Both the position numbers and the translations under genes were made by a program. From positions 1 through 17,198 of the forward strand of contig CAZWBQ010000019.1 in assembly GCA_964632545.1 (NCBI GenBank): a stretch of DNA of 17,198 nucleotides, read 5' to 3'. The notes beneath the pieces are model-generated. The model was not told the DNA's origin, made no database searches, and saw nothing but the letters and a program-made list of their open reading frames with translations. Source of the DNA: UBA7398 sp964632545. Its GTDB lineage: Bacteria > Actinomycetota > Actinomycetes > Nanopelagicales > Nanopelagicaceae. Shown here in pieces: positions 13,779 to 17,198 of this stretch (positions are counted from its first letter, which is position 1; each line of letters opens with the position of its first letter).

Positions 13779-14631
13779 CCGGCACAATCGCGATATCGAC
13801 CGACCATCTGCACCGCTTCCTGAACCACTTAGCGTTATGTGCGTTGATTCCCATGCACATTTGGAATTAATTGATCAAGGTAAACCGGCAAACGATCCAA
13901 GTATTGGTGATGTTCTTGCAATAGCAAAGAGTGTTGGTATTGATCGAGTTGTTCAAGTTGGTTATTCAGCCGAACAATCGAAATGGTCGGTGGAATGCGC
14001 CGAGTTTTGGAGCGATTCAGTTTTAGCTGCAGTTGCTTTGCATCCAAATGAAGCGCCAGTAGTTAAAGATTTGGAAGCAGATCTTAAAATTATCGAGGAG
14101 TTAGCCGGACGTGAACGAGTGCGCGCAATTGGCGAAACCGGATTAGATTTCTTTCGAACGCCTCCAGAGCTTCGCGATATCCAGAAGTACTCATTTCGAA
14201 GACATATTGATATTGCAAAACGCTATCAGAAAGCGCTAGTAATCCACGATCGAGATTCTCATCGTGAAGTACTAGATGTGTTAAAAGAAGAAGGTGCGCC
14301 GAAAATTACGGTTTTTCATTGTTATTCTGGTGATGTAGAAATGGCCCGCGAATGTATTGATAACGGTTATTACTTGTCATTTGCTGGAACGGTGACATTT
14401 AAAAACGCTCCAGAGCTTCGCGAATCTGCAAAACTTGTGCCTGCGGATTTAATCTTGGTAGAGACAGATACGCCATTTTTGGCGCCGATGCCGAATAGAG
14501 GTGCGTTAAATACACCGGCACAAATTCCAAACACATTGCGAGCGATTGCGCAAGAACGTGGTCAAGATCCAGAGGAACTTGCGGGAATTCTGAGCATCAA
14601 TGCAGAACGCGTTTTTGGTTCGTTTCGTTAA
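13771..14631 (+). CDS. tatD: TatD-family metal-dependent hydrolase (3'-5' DNase type), 286 aa
   Basis: A TIM-barrel amidohydrolase-type nuclease. All metal-site positions are visible: DSHAHLEL (H28, H30), GETGLDFFR (E122), VIHDRDSHREVL (H159), VFHCYSGD (H183) and LVETDTPFLAP (D233). TatD proteins act as Mg-dependent exonucleases in DNA repair and are not needed for Tat transport despite the name. The first 22 residues form a Pro-rich extension (RPSAPLPEPLSV) before the barrel; similar extensions occur in other actinobacterial TatDs, which supports ATG 13771 rather than the in-frame ATG 13837. The stop overlaps the rsmA start by one base (TAATG). In mycobacteria rpfB lies between these two genes; here nothing does. 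Confidence 0.95.
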   Translation: MADRHNRDIDRPSAPLPEPLSVMCVDSHAHLELIDQGKPANDPSIGDVLAIAKSVGIDRVVQVGYSAEQSKWSVECAEFWSDSVLAAVALHPNEAPVVKDLEADLKIIEELAGRERVRAIGETGLDFFRTPPELRDIQKYSFRRHIDIAKRYQKALVIHDRDSHREVLDVLKEEGAPKITVFHCYSGDVEMARECIDNGYYLSFAGTVTFKNAPELRESAKLVPADLILVETDTPFLAPMPNRGALNTPAQIPNTLRAIAQERGQDPEELAGILSINAERVFGSFR

Positions 14632-15479
14632 TGACAAACATCGCGCTACTTGGCGCTACCGAAATTCGTGAAATTGCCAATCGACTTGATTTACGTCCTG
14701 CTAAATCGATGGGACAAAACTTTGTTATAGATGGAAATAGTTGCCAAAAGATTGTTCGAGCTGGCGGCGTAACTTCTGATGATTTAGTTTTAGAGATTGG
14801 CCCAGGTCTTGGTTCGCTTTCACTTGCGATTATGCAGGCTGGTGCGAAGCTAGTGGCAGTTGAAATAGATAATCGGTTGTCAGATGAATTATCAAAAACC
14901 TTAATTAGCCATAATTGCGAAGCTGATAATTTTGAAATCATAAATAAAGATGCTCTTGTTCTTGCTGAATTAGCAGTGTCACCTACGAAATTGGTTGCAA
15001 ATTTGCCATATAACGTTTCAGTGCCAGTCTTATTGCATATTCTGGAGAAATTTCCTTCTATTAATAGCGGTGTAGTAATGGTGCAAAGTGAAGTTGCGGA
15101 AAGGTTAGCGGCGAAACCTGGCAGTAAGATTTATGGAATCCCGAGCGCAAAAGCAGCTTGGTGGGCTGATTTAACACTTAGCGGCACCATCTCTAGATCC
15201 GTTTTTTGGCCGGTACCAAATGTTGATTCGAGTTTAGTTAAGTTTCAAAGACACGCACCGCTAGGAAGTGAGGCGGAGCGAACTGCAACTTTTGCCGTTA
15301 TCGATCAAGCATTTAGCCAACGTCGTAAAATGCTACGTTCAGTTTTAGCAGAACTATCTGGTGGAAATAGCCAAGCTGAATCACTTCTGCAATCAATCGG
15401 AATTGATCCTACGCTTCGAGGCGAAGCGTTAACCGTTAGCGATTTTCTAGCAATTTCTAAAGCGCTAATAAAGAAATAG
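14631..15479 (+). CDS. rsmA: 16S rRNA dimethyladenosine transferase RsmA (KsgA)
   Basis: It dimethylates two adjacent adenines, A1518 and A1519, in the 3' hairpin of 16S rRNA late in small-subunit assembly, using SAM. Visible marks: SMGQNFVID (26-34), SAM-binding EIGPGLGSLSL (55-65), acidic VAVEID (75-80), catalytic NLPYN (124-128), the FWPVPNVDSSLVKF stretch and FSQRRKMLRSVL near the C-terminal domain. The length of 282 is normal. ATG 14631 shares a base with the tatD stop, so expression depends on coupling to tatD rather than on its own ribosome site. Confidence 0.97.
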   Translation: MTNIALLGATEIREIANRLDLRPAKSMGQNFVIDGNSCQKIVRAGGVTSDDLVLEIGPGLGSLSLAIMQAGAKLVAVEIDNRLSDELSKTLISHNCEADNFEIINKDALVLAELAVSPTKLVANLPYNVSVPVLLHILEKFPSINSGVVMVQSEVAERLAAKPGSKIYGIPSAKAAWWADLTLSGTISRSVFWPVPNVDSSLVKFQRHAPLGSEAERTATFAVIDQAFSQRRKMLRSVLAELSGGNSQAESLLQSIGIDPTLRGEALTVSDFLAISKALIKK

Positions 15480-15493
15480 TTCTAGATAACCAA

Positions 15494-15499
15494 TAGGCT
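15494..15499 (+). promoter_or_regulatory. Possible -10 box of ispE
   Basis: TAGGCT, the same hexamer as in front of the cyclo-ligase gene, lies eight bases before ATG 15508 in the 28-base gap after rsmA. No ribosome site precedes the ATG. Readthrough from rsmA is equally possible. Confidence 0.35.
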
Positions 15500-15507
15500 T
15501 TAGATAT

Positions 15508-16425
15508 ATGAACACTGGAGTGGTAGTCAGAGTCCCAGGGAAAATAAACCTGCAACTTTCAGTTGGACCACTTGAGAAAACTGGTTTTCATGAAGTCGCC
15601 ACAGTTTTCCAGGCAGTTTCACTTTTTGATGATGTAATTGTAAAAAGTGGAACGCCAAATATGGGAATTACGATAAAGATATCTGGCGAAAATACTGAAC
15701 ATATTCCGATTGACCAAAATAATCTTGCTTTTAAGGCTGCTGAATTAATGGCAAAGAAATATAAAGTATCTGCGGATCTATCTATCCATTTAAAGAAAAG
15801 CATTCCAGTTGCTGGTGGCATGGCTGGCGGTAGCGCAAATGCTGCAGGCGTAATTGTTGGAATTGATGCAATTTATAATTTAGGGTTAAAGCGTGATGAT
15901 ATGGAGAAAATTGGTCGCGAAATTGGCAGTGACGTACCGTTCGCAATTTCTGGAGGTATTGCTATTGGTACCGGGAAAGGTGATCAGATAACGCCAGCCC
16001 TCTCACGCGGTAGTTATCACTGGGTTTTAGCGCTCTCTAGTTCTGGACTTTCTACTCCGGCTGTCTATAACGAATGTGATCGTTTACGCGAAGGAATGAG
16101 CATCATTGCGCCGAGTGTTAGTGAGCCATTGATGCAAGCACTTCGTTCTGGTGATGCGAAAGAACTTGGGAAATCCCTTAGCAACGATTTACAAGCAGCA
16201 GCATGTTCACTGCGCCCAGCACTTAGATTAATTCTTGATGTCGGTATGGATTACGGCGCACTCGGGGGATTAGTTTCAGGCTCGGGACCGACTGTTGCAT
16301 TTTTAGCAGAAGATGAAGAACACTCTTTAGATTTAATAGTTGCGCTAAAGACAAGCGGTGTAGTTGGAAATGTTTTGCATGTTGGTGGGCCAGTTCACGG
16401 AGCTCGAGTTATCGAGACGTTGTAA
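15508..16425 (+). CDS. ispE: 4-diphosphocytidyl-2-C-methyl-D-erythritol kinase IspE
   Basis: A GHMP kinase that phosphorylates CDP-methylerythritol in the MEP route to isoprenoid precursors. Visible marks: RVPGKINLQLSVG with K12 (8-20), TGFHEVATVFQAVSLFDDV as the substrate loop (25-43), glycine-rich ATP loop PVAGGMAGGSANAA (100-113), catalytic Asp142 in GSDVPFAISGG, and GLVSGSGPTVAFL in the C-terminal GHMP domain. The common GGS(A/S)DAA sequence has Asn111 in place of Asp. The length of 305 is normal. It ends immediately before the stop codon of the convergent TetR gene, without a recognisable terminator. Confidence 0.95.
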   Translation: MNTGVVVRVPGKINLQLSVGPLEKTGFHEVATVFQAVSLFDDVIVKSGTPNMGITIKISGENTEHIPIDQNNLAFKAAELMAKKYKVSADLSIHLKKSIPVAGGMAGGSANAAGVIVGIDAIYNLGLKRDDMEKIGREIGSDVPFAISGGIAIGTGKGDQITPALSRGSYHWVLALSSSGLSTPAVYNECDRLREGMSIIAPSVSEPLMQALRSGDAKELGKSLSNDLQAAACSLRPALRLILDVGMDYGALGGLVSGSGPTVAFLAEDEEHSLDLIVALKTSGVVGNVLHVGGPVHGARVIETL

Positions 16426-17079
16426 CTATTTTCTCTTATTTACTTTCTTATCTTTATTCGATTTATTTGCGCTAGACATTTCAGGTTTAGATTCCAAACT
16501 CGATAAGCCATTCCAAGCTAAATTAACTAAATGTGCTGCAACAACATCGCGCGATGGCCAGCGCGTGTCCAACCACCATTGCCCAGTTAGCGCAACCATC
16601 CCAACCAACATTTGTGAGTACATCGGCGCCATCTTTGGATCGAAACCACGAGCTGCAAATTCGGCAACGAAAATATCTTCTACTTGACTTGCAATATCGC
16701 TAATGAGGGTTGCGAAGGACCCAGATTGTGCACCGACTGTCGAATCACGAACTAAAATCTGAAATCCATCACTTCGAGTTTCAATGTAAGTTAGAAATGC
16801 AATCGCAGCTTGCTCTGCCCGAGCACGAGGTCGTCCGGTAGTTAATGACGATGTAATTAAACTTAAAAGTGCAGCCATCTCGCGATCTACAACAACTGCA
16901 TACAGCCCCTCTTTGCCGCCGAAATGTTCGTAAATAACTGGTTTTGATACTTTGGCCGCGGCCGCGATCTCTTCAACAGTTGCACCTTCAACCCCTTTTT
17001 CCGCGAATATTGCACGCGAGACTTCAATCAATTGCGAGCGGCGTTCTGCGCTACTCATCCGTCTACGTGGGGCGCTCAT
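16426..17079 (-). CDS. TetR-family transcriptional regulator, 217 aa
   Basis: The N-terminal helix-turn-helix (about 12-58) is typical TetR: ERRSQLIEVSRAIFAEKGV, then TVEEIAAAAKVSKPVIYEHF (34-53) with the recognition helix and the conserved YxHF. The ligand domain ends in a Lys-rich tail (KSNKDKKVNKRK). ATG 17079 (MSAPRRRMSSAERR) is chosen over the 29-codon longer frame because the longer form would overlap the tRNA-Gln gene and adds nothing TetR-like. A TAGCGT box lies eight bases before the ATG, so it may also be leaderless. A TetR gene near tRNA-Gln and glmU is a recurrent actinobacterial arrangement, as I recall it in mycobacteria. The regulated genes cannot be told from this window; autoregulation is usual in the family. 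Confidence 0.93.
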   Translation of the reverse strand: MSAPRRRMSSAERRSQLIEVSRAIFAEKGVEGATVEEIAAAAKVSKPVIYEHFGGKEGLYAVVVDREMAALLSLITSSLTTGRPRARAEQAAIAFLTYIETRSDGFQILVRDSTVGAQSGSFATLISDIASQVEDIFVAEFAARGFDPKMAPMYSQMLVGMVALTGQWWLDTRWPSRDVVAAHLVNLAWNGLSSLESKPEMSSANKSNKDKKVNKRK

Positions 17080-17158
17080 AACCCCTAACGCTACGGGTTT
17101 GCCTCTATAACTAGTAACTCTGGTCGTAAATAGGAAAAAGATGCGAGAGAATACGGGT

Positions 17159-17198
17159 TCCTCCATTGTGTAGTGGCTAGCACATGGGCCTTTGAAGC
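17159..17198 (+). tRNA. tRNA-Gln(UUG), 5' half, cut by window edge
   Basis: TCCTCCA (17159-17165) fits the 5' acceptor strand, followed by two bases. The D arm has stem GTGT (17168-17171) pairing with GCAC (17180-17183) around a GG-containing loop. The anticodon stem TGGGC (17185-17189) is followed by the seven-base loop CTTTGAA, with U33 and anticodon UUG; only GC of the 3' stem strand is present, and it matches the expected GCCCA. The 3' half lies outside the window, so the acceptor and T arms are untested. The arm pattern resembles actinobacterial glutamine tRNAs. Confidence 0.75.

Noticed and set aside
13159..14047. Minus-strand open frames opposite metG and tatD
   Set aside because: No recognisable domains, and the plus-strand genes have intact catalytic motifs throughout.
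17080..17099. AACCC/GGGTT inverted repeat as a TetR operator
   Set aside because: The arms are only five bases with a ten-base gap, and there is no second copy to compare; kept only as a remote possibility.
17080..17166. Longer TetR frame starting at 17166
   Set aside because: The extra 29 residues are not TetR-like and the extension would overlap the tRNA-Gln gene; MSAPRRRMSSAERR at 17079 is a normal start.
1..17198. Insertion sequences, prophage, CRISPR arrays, toxin-antitoxin pairs
   Set aside because: No transposase or integrase motifs, no regularly spaced repeats and no small overlapping gene pair of that type were seen; the content is backbone.

Overview
The window looks like chromosomal backbone of a low-GC, streamlined actinobacterium, most plausibly a freshwater acI / Nanopelagicales-type organism. 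I infer this from two things. First, the gene order is actinobacterial: formyltetrahydrofolate cyclo-ligase, a MoeA-like gene, a RimJ-like acetyltransferase and a GlpR/SepX-type membrane protein, then pmt divergent from rsmI-metG-tatD-rsmA-ispE, a TetR regulator and tRNA-Gln. Second, the DNA is AT-rich by eye and very tightly packed: stop codons touch or overlap at convergent junctions, and no gap reaches 300 bases. No mobile element, CRISPR array or rRNA is visible.

Layout. 1-2069 (minus): an MMPL/RND-type membrane transporter running off the left edge, with a recognisable promoter. 2179-2286: a 35-residue acidic ORF of unknown function. 2287-2556 (minus): an FmdB-type zinc ribbon, divergent from a probable copper/respiration block made of a CopC-like exported protein (2603-3145) and a CopD-CtaG fusion (3148-5043). 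An EamA transporter and an acyl-CoA dehydrogenase follow on the same strand. 7058-7630 (minus): 5-formyl-THF cyclo-ligase. 7664-10040: a MoeA/gephyrin-like protein (Glp), a GNAT acetyltransferase and a GlpR/SepX-like three-TM protein, which match the actinobacterial Glp-GlpR cell-division module. 10047-11333 (minus): protein O-mannosyltransferase. 11348-16425: rsmI, metG, tatD, rsmA, ispE. 16426-17079 (minus): TetR regulator. 17159-17198: the 5' half of tRNA-Gln(UUG), cut by the right edge.

How the genes work together. The CopC-CopD-CtaG block should serve copper delivery to cytochrome c oxidase, but the CopC has no histidine at all. Glp and GlpR are expected to link FtsZ to the membrane. The Glp here is a reduced MoeA: about 100 residues corresponding to MoeA domain II are missing and two MoeA active-site motifs are changed, so a scaffold role is likelier than molybdenum insertion. 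The rsmI-ispE run covers 16S rRNA modification, methionyl-tRNA synthesis and isoprenoid precursor synthesis.

The strongest window-wide pattern is regulatory: several genes have a TANNNT-type -10 box only 6 to 8 bases before the start codon and no Shine-Dalgarno sequence, as expected for leaderless mRNAs. This pattern also decides the metG start. The best candidates for an unusual system are the minimal Glp-GNAT-GlpR module and the histidine-free CopC.
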